This document shows, piece by piece, positions 1 to 9,830 of a stretch of DNA of 64,000 nucleotides. A model generated the notes under the pieces. That model searched no databases. It was not told the DNA's origin and saw nothing but the letters and a program-made list of their open reading frames with translations. Position 1 is the stretch's first letter; every line of letters starts with the position of its first letter. The stretch comes from Haliangium sp050303215. GTDB lineage: Bacteria; Myxococcota_A; Polyangia; Haliangiales; Haliangiaceae. The stretch covers positions 85,097 through 149,096 of the forward strand of contig NZ_JBNLBH010000019.1 in the NCBI RefSeq assembly GCF_050303215.1, given 5' to 3'. Both the position numbers and the translations under genes were made by a program.

Positions 1-486
1 GAAACCCTTCTCCCAGATCAGCTTCTCCATCTCCGCGAACTTGCCCTGCTTGTCGGCTGCGCACGCAGCCTTGGCCGGGATGGTGGCGGCACCGGGGTGC
101 ACGATGTAGTGGCGATAGACGATCTTGATGTCGCTCTTGTACTCTTCCAGCAGTTTCTCGAGGGTCGGACCGACCCTCTGGCAAAACGGTCAGGCAAACT
201 CGAAGGCCTCGACGATCGTGACCTTGGCCTGCTCGGCGCCCTTGTACGGGCCGGTCGCCGGCACGGCGTAGACCTTTGAGGGATCGGGTCCGCGTGGTCT
301 CCTCGGGCGCTGCGCGGCTGCGCCGCGGTTGCCCCGTTGCAGCAGTTGTTCGATGTTTTGCAGGCGCTTGTCGATCTCGTCGAGCTTCTCGCTGGTCTGC
401 GAGGTGCCCGCTGGCTGGCAGGCCATGAGCCCGCCGACCGTGAGCGCCAGCACTCCGGTCATGGTCAAAAAGCCGATGGGTTTCAT
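1..486 (-). CDS. DsbA-like thioredoxin-fold lipoprotein, selenocysteine-containing (partial)
   Basis: Envelope thiol-disulfide oxidoreductase of the DsbA/DSBA-like thioredoxin family, cut by the left window edge; 162 residues are visible. The N-terminus is a lipoprotein signal (lipobox LMAC, Cys23), then a short coiled coil (EKLDEIDKRLQNIEQLL), an Arg/Pro-rich linker and the fold start KVTIVEAFEFA. An in-frame TGA at 190-192 falls exactly on the first Cys of the CxxC motif: FA-U-PFC (U99, C102). The frame then stays open to the edge with DsbA-like sequence (IVYRHYIVHP, PAKAACAADKQGKF). A hairpin follows the UGA (separate entry). Start chosen at ATG 486 (MKPIGFLTM); GTG 504 or ATG 492 are alternatives. 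Divergent from the minor-pilin cluster. A nonsense-mutated pseudogene is the alternative, but conservation after the UGA argues against it. Confidence 0.85.
160..178 (-). promoter_or_regulatory. Candidate bacterial SECIS hairpin
   Basis: Immediately downstream of the in-frame UGA (192-190) the mRNA reads GAGGGUCGGUCCGACCCUC, a perfect 8-bp stem with a 3-nt apical loop (or 7 bp with loop GGUCC). The apical loop starts about 22 nt from the U of UGA and has G at its start. Both agree with known rules for bacterial SECIS elements, which SelB binds inside the coding region. The loop resembles the GGUC loop of E. coli fdhF. Function is inferred from position and fold. Confidence 0.75.
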
Positions 487-692
487 ACGCATCCAGTCAC
501 CCACACCACGGCCCGGCTGTCAACTCCCCGTGTTCACTGCGTCTCAGCACGCGACTGACATGTGGCACAGATCCGCACAATTTGCTGAAATCATTGACGT
601 CGTCTACACTTTTGCCGGGCTCATCGGCGTGCGGTCCGGTACCCTTGATGTCGACACCGCCGCAGCCGCACGCGGTGCTCAGGAGAGTCGGG

Positions 693-1349
693 ATGTCCCA
701 ACAGTCAAACCAAGCAGATCTCGCGCGAACGCGCGACGGCTGCCGTCGGCGCCAGCGTGGCAGCGTTCTCCTGGTGGTGATGGTGTCGCTGGTGGCCCTG
801 GTCAGCCTCGGCACCTTGACCGTGTTGACCGTCCGCAGCGGGCTGTCAGGGACCAGCCATGACCGCTTCAAGGCGGTGGCCCTGTTCGCGGCCGAGTCGG
901 GCGTGGCCGTGGCCATGGACTACCTGCGCACCCAGCACCAAGAGGGCCTCAACTGGGGCAGCGTGGTCAACCCCAACAACAACCCGGCCTTTGTCCCGCC
1001 TGCCTCTGACCTGCTCGGCAACGGCGTCAAGCCCGGCCTGCCCGGCAACCTCTTCGACCCCGCCCTGGGCGCCTGGTACGAGGTCGAGATTCGCAACAAC
1101 CGAGACGACGGCCCGCTCGACCCGGGGCCGCCGCCGCGCTTCCTGCAGTTCCAGGCCGGCAAAGACACCGACGGCCGCGTCATCGTGGTGGTGACCGGCC
1201 ACGGCCCCAACAACGCCGCCGCGCGCATCGACATCGAGGTCACGCCGCGGGCGCAGGTGGTCCCGTGCGAGACCAGCAACGCCGACAACAGCGGCTTCCG
1301 TCGCTGCGACAACCTGGCCGGAGGAGTCCAGAATGGACGCAATTTCTGA
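693..1349 (+). CDS. pilX: PilX-like minor pilin assembly protein
   Basis: Type IV pilus minor pilin-like protein of 218 residues. Start ATG 693 follows an AGGAG site at 681-685. After a basic segment (RRRQRG) comes a single hydrophobic helix SVLLVVMVSLVALVSLGTL and then the PilX-type N-terminal pattern FKAVALFAAESGVAVAMDYL. It lacks the Glu at position 5 of the helix seen in standard prepilins, as is usual for PilX/GspK-like proteins. It is first in a cluster with pilY1, pilV, pilW and a fimT-like gene, so it probably belongs to the pilus-priming minor-pilin complex in the inner membrane and periplasm. The C-terminal globular part is not recognised beyond this. Confidence 0.75.
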   Translation: MSQQSNQADLARTRDGCRRRQRGSVLLVVMVSLVALVSLGTLTVLTVRSGLSGTSHDRFKAVALFAAESGVAVAMDYLRTQHQEGLNWGSVVNPNNNPAFVPPASDLLGNGVKPGLPGNLFDPALGAWYEVEIRNNRDDGPLDPGPPPRFLQFQAGKDTDGRVIVVVTGHGPNNAAARIDIEVTPRAQVVPCETSNADNSGFRRCDNLAGGVQNGRNF

Positions 1350-1428
1350 CCCCCTCGACCCGCTCGATCGCCCTGACCCGCGTCCCCGCCTTCGCCTGAC
1401 TGAGCCAGACCCCCCGCAGGAGCCCCTC

Positions 1429-4400
1429 ATGACCCTCACGCCTCGCACTGCATTCCACCGGATCCGATGCGCCGGCAGCCGCCTCGGCGCGCTGGCCGCG
1501 GCCGGCCTGGTGCTGGCGCAGGCGCCCGCGGCCTGGGCACAGATCACGCCCTCGGCGCCGACCACGACCGCAAACGGGAGCTTCAACGCCGGCACCCTCG
1601 ACAGCGTCACCCAGACCCGCGCCGGCGTGGCCTTCAACGGCACCGCCCTCGAGCTGGCCCACGCCCACGATTCGACCTCGAATCAGTCACAGGCTACCGC
1701 CGCCCCCATCGCCGGCGCCGCGGCCGACTTCACCGGCGACGGCATGGACGACCTGATCGCCGGCTTCGACGACGGCCGGACCGCGGTGCTCCGCAACGAC
1801 ACCACCGCAGCGGCGCCCCCGGTGGCGGCGGCGCCCGCGCCCAACTTCACCGCCATCGTGCCCGATCTGCAAGCCGCCGACGGCAACACCCAGGTGGTGC
1901 TCGCGGCCGCCGACTTCGACGGCGACGGCGACCCCGACGTGCTTCGAATCGCGGGCGCGACCGGGGCGACGCCGACCGTGGCCGAGCTCTACCTGCTGAC
2001 GACCCGGGCCGACCCGCCGACCTTCGCCGCCGCCACCAACGCGCTCGCGGCGCCGGCGCTGCCGAGCACGCTCGGGACCTTGGACACTCAGTCCGGCGGC
2101 ACCAGCGTGGCCGTGGGTGACCTCAACGGCGACAATCGCATCGACTTCCTGTTCGGTAACGCCGACGGTACCGGGGGCGAGATCCGACTGTGGATCAACA
2201 CCGGCAGCTCGCCTCCGACCTTTCACGATCAGGGCCCGGTGCTGTCCAACCTCGGCTTTGGCGCCGGCGAGGCGCCCGTGTTCGCGTATGCCGATTTCGA
2301 CAGCGACGGCCGCGGCGACCTGGTCGTGGGCGCGCCGGGCTCGACCACCCTGCGCCTGTTCAAGGGCAACGAGGACGGCACCTTCTTCGACACCGGCCTG
2401 ACCCTGTCGCTGGGCGCGGCCGGCGCGGCCGGCGTAGCCGCCGCCGACCTGTCCCACGACGGCGTGCCCGACTTGGTGGTCAGCACCGACACCCGCGGCG
2501 GTACCGGCGGCCAGGTGATGTGGTTCGAGAACGACCGCTCCACGGTGCCGTTCTCGACCAGCGTCGCCATCCCCGACGCCGCCCCGCTCCTCAGTGACGC
2601 CGACCTGGTGGTGGCGATCAACTACGACAGCAACCCGACCGCCTCGCCCAGCGCCGACCACTCGGTCGACGTCCTGGTCACCCAGGTCGGCGGGTCGCTG
2701 GAGCTGTTCAGCAACATCTTGAGCTCCAACTACGTGAGCTGCGGCGAGGTCGTGTCCGACGTGATCGACTTCGGCGCCGCCCCGTACGGGCTCCCCTTCA
2801 CCACCACGATGGTGATCTCGGCCGCCCGGATGCAGACCCTGGTGGGCGGCAGCGGCACGGTCGAGCTGTTCATGTCGACCTCCGAGGACCCGACCTGGGT
2901 CCCGACCTTCGACTGCGACGGCGCCGGCCCAGGCACCGAGCAGTGCGCGCGCTTCCCTCACACGCGCGGCCGCGAGCTGCGCTGGAAGGCCCGCATGTGC
3001 ACCGCCGCTGCGGCGTCGACCCCGGCCCTGTTCGCGGTCAGCGTCCGCTTCGACTACGTCGAGGACAGCGAGCACTACCTGAGCGGCATCAGCGTATTCG
3101 ACGGCGTGGCCTACTTCGGCGGCTTCACCCAGCCGGGCGACGTCGGCCAGCTCTACGCGCTGTCGGCCGACCTCAACCCGACCGCCGACCCCGCCTTCGA
3201 CTACTGGAGCGGTCGCATCAAGCTCGACACCATGGCCGACGCCGCCCGCAACGTCTACACCGCGGCCCGCGACGGCACCACTCGACTCGACTTCGCGACC
3301 ACCAACAGCGGCAACGCCCAGCTCCAGGAGATCCTGAGCGTGGCCGACTCGACCGCGGCCGACGCCATCATCAACTGGGCCCGCGACTACCGCTTCGGCC
3401 CGCTCGGGCTGTCGTTCACCCGCTTGGGCTCGATCTTCCGCTCGACCCCCACGCCGGTGGGCCGGCCGCTGTTCCCGGCCTGGTACGCGCGGGCGTCGTC
3501 GGACGCGCGGCTCGAGTTCGACGAGCACGCCAACGGCCTGGGCGCGCGCACGGTGCTGATCTACTACGGCGCCCGCGACGGCATGATCCACGCCACGTAC
3601 AACGACGCCACCGACATCACCAACAGCCAGAACGGCCAGGAGGCGTGGGCCTACATCCCGCCGCCGGTGGCGAGCCGCATGGCCGCCGACTTCACCGCCT
3701 CCTCCGGGATCTTCGACCGGATCCAGGCCTACCCGGATTCCGACACGCTGGTCGAGACCGTGCGCATCGGCGCCGATCTGCGCTCGGTGGCGCTGTTCAC
3801 CAGCGGCACCGGCGGCAGCAGCATCGCCGCCCTCGACATCACCGCGACCATCGACGAGGGCACCTCGGCCGTGCTCGGCCCGACCCCGCTGTGGCACGCC
3901 ACCCCGGGCGCCAGCGAGGCCGGCCTGGGCCTCAGCCGACCCACCATCGCGCGGGTGCTCATCGGCGGCAACGAGCGCTTCATCGCCATCGCCGGCACCG
4001 GCTACGGCGCCGATCCGGTGCGCCCGTCGGGCCGGGTCGTAGCTGCCTACGACGTCACCGACGGCACCCTGCTGTGGCGCTTCATGGCCCGCTGCGCGGT
4101 GACCACCCACATCACCGCCTTCGAGACCAACGACGAGCCCGGGGCCGGCAACCCGCAGCTCGACGGCTTCATGGATCGGGTCGTGTTCGGCGATCAGTGC
4201 GGCTACGTGTACAAGCTCGACCCGGCCCAGGATCTCAGCGGCGGCTGGAACGGCAACCCCAACTTCGGCGCGATCCCGACCGACCTCGTGGACGGGGTGC
4301 AGATGTTCGCCCTGTTCGCCACCTCGGCCCAGCCCGAGGCCGGCAACCTCGAGCTGCCCATCGCCGGCAACATCGCGGTCCGGGCCATCCCCGACCAGGC

Positions 4401-5019
4401 CACGGCGACCACCCGCTCCGCGCTGTTCTTCGGCACCGGCGGGATCGAGAGCGCCGACCCCTTCAACCAGAACGTGTTCTTCGTCCTGTTCGCCGACGAC
4501 ACCACCCTCGACACCCCGCCGGGGCCGCCGTTCACGGCCGCACCCGCGCGCGTCGCCAGCTTCTTCCGCGGCGTGTGCGCCGCCGATCTGCGGTGCGAGA
4601 AGTTCTACGGCGGGATCACGCTCACCGGCGGCCAGGTGGTGTTCACGCGCGTGCTCGACCCGCCGGTCGGCGACACCGCCGGGGTCGGCAGCGACCCCGG
4701 CCAGACCATCGTCCAGGCCATCGACGTCACCGCGCTGCTCGACGCCAGCTTCGACGCCGACGATCCCCTGTTCGACCTCGACAGCTTCGGGGTCAGCTAC
4801 ACCGTCGGGGCGGCCTCGTTCTCACCGGTCACCATGTACGGCGACGCAGTGTACGTGCTGACCTCGCTGGGCCGGGCCGAGGTCATGGGCACCCCGCGGG
4901 CGCAGCAGGCCGGTCAGGACAGCTCCGGCAACGCCCTCACAGCCACCACCACCGACCCCGAGGGGATCGTCAACATCGAGGCGCCCATGCGCATCCTGGG
5001 CTGGCAGCAAGTGTACTAG
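1429..5019 (+). CDS. pilY1: PilY1-like pilus tip adhesin/assembly protein
   Basis: Large secreted protein (1196 residues) with a Sec signal peptide (GALAAAGLVLAQAPAAWAQ). The N-terminal third carries FG-GAP/VCBS-type calcium-binding repeats: DFDGDGDPDVL, DLNGDNRIDF, DFDSDGRGDLVVG, DLSHDGVPDLVVS. The C-terminal half matches the PilY1 beta-propeller: VLIYYGARDGMIHATYND, EAWAYIPPPVA, DGFMDRVVFGDQCGYVYKLD. PilY1 acts at the pilus tip in assembly, retraction control and adhesion. Start ATG 1429 is preceded by GCAGGAG; an in-frame ATG at 1333 overlaps pilX and would spoil the signal peptide. A VWA domain, common at the N-terminus of other PilY1 proteins, is not visible. Its place between pilX and pilV supports the assignment. 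Confidence 0.88.
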   Translation: MTLTPRTAFHRIRCAGSRLGALAAAGLVLAQAPAAWAQITPSAPTTTANGSFNAGTLDSVTQTRAGVAFNGTALELAHAHDSTSNQSQATAAPIAGAAADFTGDGMDDLIAGFDDGRTAVLRNDTTAAAPPVAAAPAPNFTAIVPDLQAADGNTQVVLAAADFDGDGDPDVLRIAGATGATPTVAELYLLTTRADPPTFAAATNALAAPALPSTLGTLDTQSGGTSVAVGDLNGDNRIDFLFGNADGTGGEIRLWINTGSSPPTFHDQGPVLSNLGFGAGEAPVFAYADFDSDGRGDLVVGAPGSTTLRLFKGNEDGTFFDTGLTLSLGAAGAAGVAAADLSHDGVPDLVVSTDTRGGTGGQVMWFENDRSTVPFSTSVAIPDAAPLLSDADLVVAINYDSNPTASPSADHSVDVLVTQVGGSLELFSNILSSNYVSCGEVVSDVIDFGAAPYGLPFTTTMVISAARMQTLVGGSGTVELFMSTSEDPTWVPTFDCDGAGPGTEQCARFPHTRGRELRWKARMCTAAAASTPALFAVSVRFDYVEDSEHYLSGISVFDGVAYFGGFTQPGDVGQLYALSADLNPTADPAFDYWSGRIKLDTMADAARNVYTAARDGTTRLDFATTNSGNAQLQEILSVADSTAADAIINWARDYRFGPLGLSFTRLGSIFRSTPTPVGRPLFPAWYARASSDARLEFDEHANGLGARTVLIYYGARDGMIHATYNDATDITNSQNGQEAWAYIPPPVASRMAADFTASSGIFDRIQAYPDSDTLVETVRIGADLRSVALFTSGTGGSSIAALDITATIDEGTSAVLGPTPLWHATPGASEAGLGLSRPTIARVLIGGNERFIAIAGTGYGADPVRPSGRVVAAYDVTDGTLLWRFMARCAVTTHITAFETNDEPGAGNPQLDGFMDRVVFGDQCGYVYKLDPAQDLSGGWNGNPNFGAIPTDLVDGVQMFALFATSAQPEAGNLELPIAGNIAVRAIPDQATATTRSALFFGTGGIESADPFNQNVFFVLFADDTTLDTPPGPPFTAAPARVASFFRGVCAADLRCEKFYGGITLTGGQVVFTRVLDPPVGDTAGVGSDPGQTIVQAIDVTALLDASFDADDPLFDLDSFGVSYTVGAASFSPVTMYGDAVYVLTSLGRAEVMGTPRAQQAGQDSSGNALTATTTDPEGIVNIEAPMRILGWQQVY

Positions 5020-5063
5020 CCATGATCGTCCCAACGCCTCGCACGCATGCCCTGGAGCCCGCC

Positions 5064-5585
5064 ATGGTCGATCCGCGCCTCCCTCGTTCTTCGTCGCCCA
5101 CGCCGCCTCGGCGGCGCCACAGCCACCAGGCCGGCTTCTCGCTCATCGAGATCATCATCGCCATGGCGGTGAGCCTGATCGGTCTGGCCGGGCTGATGTC
5201 GCTGTACACGACCAACTCCAAGGCCAACCAGCGGGTCACCCGCACGGTCGAGGCCACGGCCCTGGCCCAGCGCTCCCTGGAGGAGCTGCGCAGCATACCG
5301 GTGGCGCCGCCGTCGCCGAGCTACGACGGGCCCACCCTCGAAACCAACTTCGGCATCCCGGTGGTGGACGCGCCCCTGCCCGACGTCGTCGGACACGCCA
5401 ACACGACCTTCCAGCGCCGGGTGACCATCCAGCCCCTGGCCCCGACCAGCGCGCCGACCCCGACCCTGTTCCGGATCCGCATGGTGGTACGCTGGAGCGA
5501 CGACGGGGCCGCCATCGGCACCGATCCCTTGCGCGACCACACCGTCGCCCTCGAGACCATCCGCACGCGTCAGGACAAGCTATGA
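5064..5585 (+). CDS. pilV: PilV-like type IV pilus minor pilin
   Basis: Prepilin-like protein of about 173 residues. A basic leader (PPRRRHSHQAG) precedes the prepilin peptidase site and helix GFSLIEIIIAMAVSLIGLAG, with the conserved Glu5. The following TLAQ/ALAQRSLEELR-type segment is characteristic of PilV. Start ATG 5064 has GGAG 7 nt upstream; an in-frame ATG at 5022 would lengthen the leader by 14 residues. The stop overlaps the start of pilW as ATGA, indicating translational coupling. It likely forms part of the priming complex with PilX, PilW, FimT and PilY1. Confidence 0.85.
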   Translation: MVDPRLPRSSSPTPPRRRHSHQAGFSLIEIIIAMAVSLIGLAGLMSLYTTNSKANQRVTRTVEATALAQRSLEELRSIPVAPPSPSYDGPTLETNFGIPVVDAPLPDVVGHANTTFQRRVTIQPLAPTSAPTPTLFRIRMVVRWSDDGAAIGTDPLRDHTVALETIRTRQDKL

Positions 5586-6901
5586 AGGCACGACTTGGTA
5601 CAATCGTCCCAGGATCGGGCGCGCGGCGCCGACGCGGCGAGCGCGGCTTGACCTTGATCGAGCTGATGATCGCCATGGTGGTGGCCGCGATCTTGGTCGG
5701 CTTCGTGTTCGACATCCAAAGCCGGATGTCGACCGCCTACCGCTCGCAGACCGACATCGGGTCGCTGCAGCAGGGCGTGCGCGCGGCCGCCGAGATGATG
5801 GCCCGCGACGCCCGCGCGGCCGGCTTCGCCATGCCCCGCGGCGCCAAGCTCAGCAACAAGTTCACCTCCGTCAACGCGCCCGGCACCCCCGGGCTGATCG
5901 AGCTCTCGACCGCCGCGCCGCTGCCGCCCCTGGCCTTCACCCCCATGCTGCGCCCGATCAAGTCCATCGACAACGCCTGGGAGCTGACCTCTCCGGGCAG
6001 CTTCCCCGCCGATCACTGGCAACCGGACAGCGTGCACTTCTTCTACGGGATCGACTTCGATACCCACGGCGTGATCAGCCAGGATCCGGGCGCGACCATC
6101 ACCTTCATCACCCTCGAAGACGACGGCAACTACGGCGACGGCAACGCCTGGCAGACCGGCGACTTGGTCGTCATCAGCAACTCGCTGCCGCCGGCGCCCA
6201 ACCCGCTGGACCCCGGCGGCACCGACCAGGATCTGCCGACGATCTCGCGCTATGACGCGTGCATCGTGCAGATCACGGGCCCGTTCAACTCGACCGGCCC
6301 CCCTACCCTTCAGTTCGCCGACACCACGATCTTCAACAGCGCGGACAACAACCACTGCGCCGGCATCGCCGTGCAAGGGGCGCACGTGTACCTCCTGATC
6401 GCACGCGCCTATCGCATCGACACCACCCGCCCCCGCATCGCGGCGTTGCAGCGCTCCGAGACCGGTGGCCTGCTCGATGACTGGCAGGACATCGCCATCG
6501 GCTTCGTCGACCTGCAGATCTCCGAGCACCACGCGTATACGACCGATCCCGACGGCGACCTCGATGGTATCCTCATCGGCGGGACCCCGAACGCGCGCAT
6601 GGACTGGTACTCGAACCTGGCGCCGCCGCCACAACCGGCGCCCGCCGCCGACCCAATGGTGCACCTCGACACCTTGACCGAGCTCGGAATCAGCCTGGTG
6701 GCGCGAACGAACAAGCCGGTGGAGGGCGTTACCACGGCCACCATCCCGGTGCTGGCGACGGGCGTGCTCGACCACAACCCGGTCGGCAACGCCGGCGGTC
6801 CCAAGGCCAACGACCCGTCCCACCCCGAGTTCGACGGTGATCACGTGTATCGCCAGATCTCACTGATCGTGGACACCCGCAACGTCGGAGTCTCGAGATG
6901 A
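5582..6901 (+). CDS. pilW: PilW-like type IV pilus minor pilin
   Basis: 439-residue prepilin. A basic leader (ARRRRGER) leads into the cleavage site and helix GLTLIELMIAMVVAAILVG, with Glu5. Next is the PilW-type segment RSQTDIGSLQQGVRAAAEMMARDARAAG (shown in part), typical of this family. The remainder is a beta-rich globular domain with Gly/Pro/Asp-rich loops. The gene overlaps pilV upstream and the fimT-like gene downstream by 4 nt each, so the cluster is one transcription unit. A role in initiating pilus assembly is inferred from family and neighbours. Confidence 0.85.
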   Translation: MKARLGTIVPGSGARRRRGERGLTLIELMIAMVVAAILVGFVFDIQSRMSTAYRSQTDIGSLQQGVRAAAEMMARDARAAGFAMPRGAKLSNKFTSVNAPGTPGLIELSTAAPLPPLAFTPMLRPIKSIDNAWELTSPGSFPADHWQPDSVHFFYGIDFDTHGVISQDPGATITFITLEDDGNYGDGNAWQTGDLVVISNSLPPAPNPLDPGGTDQDLPTISRYDACIVQITGPFNSTGPPTLQFADTTIFNSADNNHCAGIAVQGAHVYLLIARAYRIDTTRPRIAALQRSETGGLLDDWQDIAIGFVDLQISEHHAYTTDPDGDLDGILIGGTPNARMDWYSNLAPPPQPAPAADPMVHLDTLTELGISLVARTNKPVEGVTTATIPVLATGVLDHNPVGNAGGPKANDPSHPEFDGDHVYRQISLIVDTRNVGVSR

Positions 6902-7551
6902 CCCACCCGCCGCAACCGTGCCTCCCGCAGTCTTCGGCCCATCGTCCGAGATATACTCTCGGCCAGCGCGGCCTCACCTTGATCGAAGTGATGATCGTCG
7001 TGGTGATCATCGGGGTGCTGGTCGGCACCGCGGCGGTCACGATCTCCACCGAGCCGTCGGTGGAGGACGAGGCCCGCCGCATCGCCGCGTTGATCAATGA
7101 AGGCGCGCGCAAGGCGGTCTCCGGCGGCTCGATCGATGTGGACGCGATCGTGGGTAACGCCGCCGGCCTATTCCGCAGTCAGATCTCGGTCCGCCAGAGC
7201 GCGTCCGGCCGGCTGTTCCTGCTGGTCGAGCGCTTCGAGGAAGGCACCGGCCTGTACCGCGAGATCTACCGGCGCAACATCAACCGGGGTATCGTCGTGG
7301 CCGGCTTTAGCTCTCAGTCCGAGATCAATCCGGGCACGACCCCGACCCCGCTGCCGCCGCCGCCGCCGCCGCCGTTCCCCGTGGACGCCGTGCCGCTGGC
7401 GTCCACTCAGTGCCGCCCCGACGGCACCTGTAGGCCGTGGACGCTGTACCTCGAGAGCGCCGACAACCCCGGCGCGCCCGGCAACCCTCGGGCCCGGGTG
7501 GTCGTGCTCGCCCTCAACGGCATGAACACTCAGATGTTCAGCGGCTGGTAG
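6898..7551 (+). CDS. fimT: FimT/GspH-like pseudopilin
   Basis: 217-residue prepilin-like protein. The leader ends in QRG and the helix is GLTLIEVMIVVVIIGVLVG with Glu5. It is followed by EPSVEDEARRIAALINEGARKA, a GspH/FimT-like region. A proline run (PTPLPPPPPPPFPVD) splits the globular domain. Overlap with pilW (ATGA) makes it the last gene of the minor-pilin unit. The family contains both minor pilins and type II secretion pseudopilins; the pilY1/pilW context favours the pilus. Confidence 0.8.
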   Translation: MTHPPQPCLPQSSAHRPRYTLGQRGLTLIEVMIVVVIIGVLVGTAAVTISTEPSVEDEARRIAALINEGARKAVSGGSIDVDAIVGNAAGLFRSQISVRQSASGRLFLLVERFEEGTGLYREIYRRNINRGIVVAGFSSQSEINPGTTPTPLPPPPPPPFPVDAVPLASTQCRPDGTCRPWTLYLESADNPGAPGNPRARVVVLALNGMNTQMFSGW

Positions 7552-7686
7552 CCGCGGGCCGGGCCGCCCCACGCGCTCGGACGCACGCTCGGGCGCGGGG
7601 GAAACGGCCCTCTCGCGACCGCAGGCGTTGTGCGCCGGCGGCCAGGGGTGATATACGAACCGAACGTTCGATCGAAGGGGCAGACC

Positions 7687-8292
7687 GTGAACGCTATGAG
7701 GTGCATCCTGGCGGTGATGGCGCTCGTCTCGTGGAGCGCGTGCGGCGGCGCGCCGCCGCCGAATTACGACTACAGCAAGGAACCCGATCCGCGTCAGGAC
7801 GAGTACGTGTTCGGGGTCGCCGACTCCCTCGACATCAACGTGTGGCGCAACCCGGACCTGTCCACGCGGGTGACCATCCGCCCGGACGGCACCATCACGA
7901 TGCCGCTCATCGGCGATCTGCACGCGGCCGGGGTCACCCCGAGCCAGCTCAAGAAGCAGATCGAGGCCCGGCTGGCCGAGTACATCAAGCTCGAGGGCAC
8001 CGAGATCACGATCGCGGTCACCAACGTGGCCAGCTATCACTTCATGGTGAGTGGCGAAGTGGGGGCCCCGAATGTCTACACCTCGGCCTATTACGTCACG
8101 GTGGCCGAGGCCATCGCGTTGGCGGGCGGGTTCTCGCGCTTCGCCAAGCGCGACCGCATTCGCCTGATGCGGCGCGACCGCGAGACCGGGGAGGTGCGCA
8201 ACATCCCCATCGATTACAACTTGATCGAGAGCGGCGCGCGCCCGGAGATGAATCTGGTCATCTTGTCCGACGACTCCCTGTACGTGCCCTAG
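7687..8292 (+). CDS. Wza-like polysaccharide export lipoprotein
   Basis: Outer-membrane polysaccharide export protein (OPX/Wza family), 201 residues. A signal sequence (CILAVMALVSWSAC) ends at a candidate lipid-attachment Cys, though the lipobox is not canonical. The Poly_export domain follows: VFGVADSLDINVWRNPDLST, VTIRPDGTITMPLIGDLHAAG, and a SLBB-type repeat YHFMVSGEVGAPNVY with AEAIALAGGFS. Start GTG 7687 has GAAGGGG 6 nt upstream; ATG 7696 is possible. It is short for Wza and lacks extra SLBB repeats, like the short OPX proteins of myxobacteria. It opens the polysaccharide cluster. A perfect palindrome CGAACGTTCG lies just upstream of the ribosome site. Confidence 0.88.
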   Translation: MNAMRCILAVMALVSWSACGGAPPPNYDYSKEPDPRQDEYVFGVADSLDINVWRNPDLSTRVTIRPDGTITMPLIGDLHAAGVTPSQLKKQIEARLAEYIKLEGTEITIAVTNVASYHFMVSGEVGAPNVYTSAYYVTVAEAIALAGGFSRFAKRDRIRLMRRDRETGEVRNIPIDYNLIESGARPEMNLVILSDDSLYVP

Positions 8293-8346
8293 TCCCGATT
8301 CCTGCCGAATCGCGCCGGCCCTTTCGCCCGCCGATGGGCCGCGGGC

Positions 8347-9078
<732 letters not shown>

Positions 9079-9120
9079 CGTACTCGCGAGCCTAACACAG
9101 AGGCGGCTCGGTCTGATAAC

Positions 9121-9669
9121 ATGTGTGCTCCCATGGCCGGCGCGCGTATCGTCGAACTGACCATCCCCGGGACACTGGCGTTTCGCGATCTCGCCATCCG
9201 TGTCGTCATGGAGAGCTGTAAGCTGGTCGGCCGAGACACCTCAGGGGCCGACATGCTCGCCACGGACAACGGCAAGGTCGAACCCTCGAGCATCTCATAT
9301 GAAGACGGCTACGAGTTGCGAAACAGCTTCACCAGCGAGTTCATCTCGGCCTTCTCCGAGATCTACAACAACATCCCGATCCACGCCTACCAGCGGGCCG
9401 AGCGCGGGAATATCTCGATCCGCGTCACCATCGGCGCGGACTCCCTGACCGTGGACATCACGGACACGGGCCAGAGCTTCGACATCCAGTCCGTGCCCCT
9501 GCCCGACTCGCTCCCGACCAGCGGCATGGGCATCCACATCGCGCGCTCGATGCTCGACGATCTCCGCTATGAACCCGGCCCGCCCAACCACTGGCACCTC
9601 ACCAAGTACCTGTCCCCGCCACAAGCCCCCGAAAGCCCTTCCCTCGAGACCACGCCGCCCGCAGAATGA
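9121..9669 (+). CDS. RsbW-like ATP-binding anti-sigma/switch kinase
   Basis: Single GHKL ATPase domain protein (182 residues) of the serine-kinase anti-sigma type (RsbW/SpoIIAB). The N box is FISAFSEIYNNIPIHAY (Glu-Asn pair), G1 is DITDTGQSFDI and the G2-like loop is TSGMGIHIARSMLDDL. There is no sensor or histidine phosphoacceptor domain. These proteins bind a sigma factor or other partner and phosphorylate a STAS antagonist on Ser/Thr; such a STAS protein is encoded next door at 9831-10139. No sigma factor gene is nearby, so the target is unknown. Start ATG 9121; ATG 9133 is an alternative. Confidence 0.85.
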   Translation: MCAPMAGARIVELTIPGTLAFRDLAIRVVMESCKLVGRDTSGADMLATDNGKVEPSSISYEDGYELRNSFTSEFISAFSEIYNNIPIHAYQRAERGNISIRVTIGADSLTVDITDTGQSFDIQSVPLPDSLPTSGMGIHIARSMLDDLRYEPGPPNHWHLTKYLSPPQAPESPSLETTPPAE

Positions 9670-9830
9670 ATCGGCCCCCTCTACCGGTACCCGATGTCCC
9701 CATCGTCCCGTATTGTTCCCCTGTCGAGATTCGAGGCCGGCCCGCTCCGGGCCTGGCCGTCATCCATGGACCCGCAGTTCTTGCCCGGCGCGCGCGCGCT
9801 CGGCTGACCCTGTAAACGAGGCTGGCCCAC

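Noticed and set aside
563..578. Sigma-54-type promoter TGGCAC...CGCA upstream of pilX
   Set aside because: Spacing between the GG and GC elements is one base short and the second element is not TTGC.
1687..4110. 807-codon open frame on the minus strand
   Set aside because: It lies fully opposite pilY1 and has the Gly/Ala/Arg/Val composition produced by antisense of GC-rich coding sequence; no domain or start signal.
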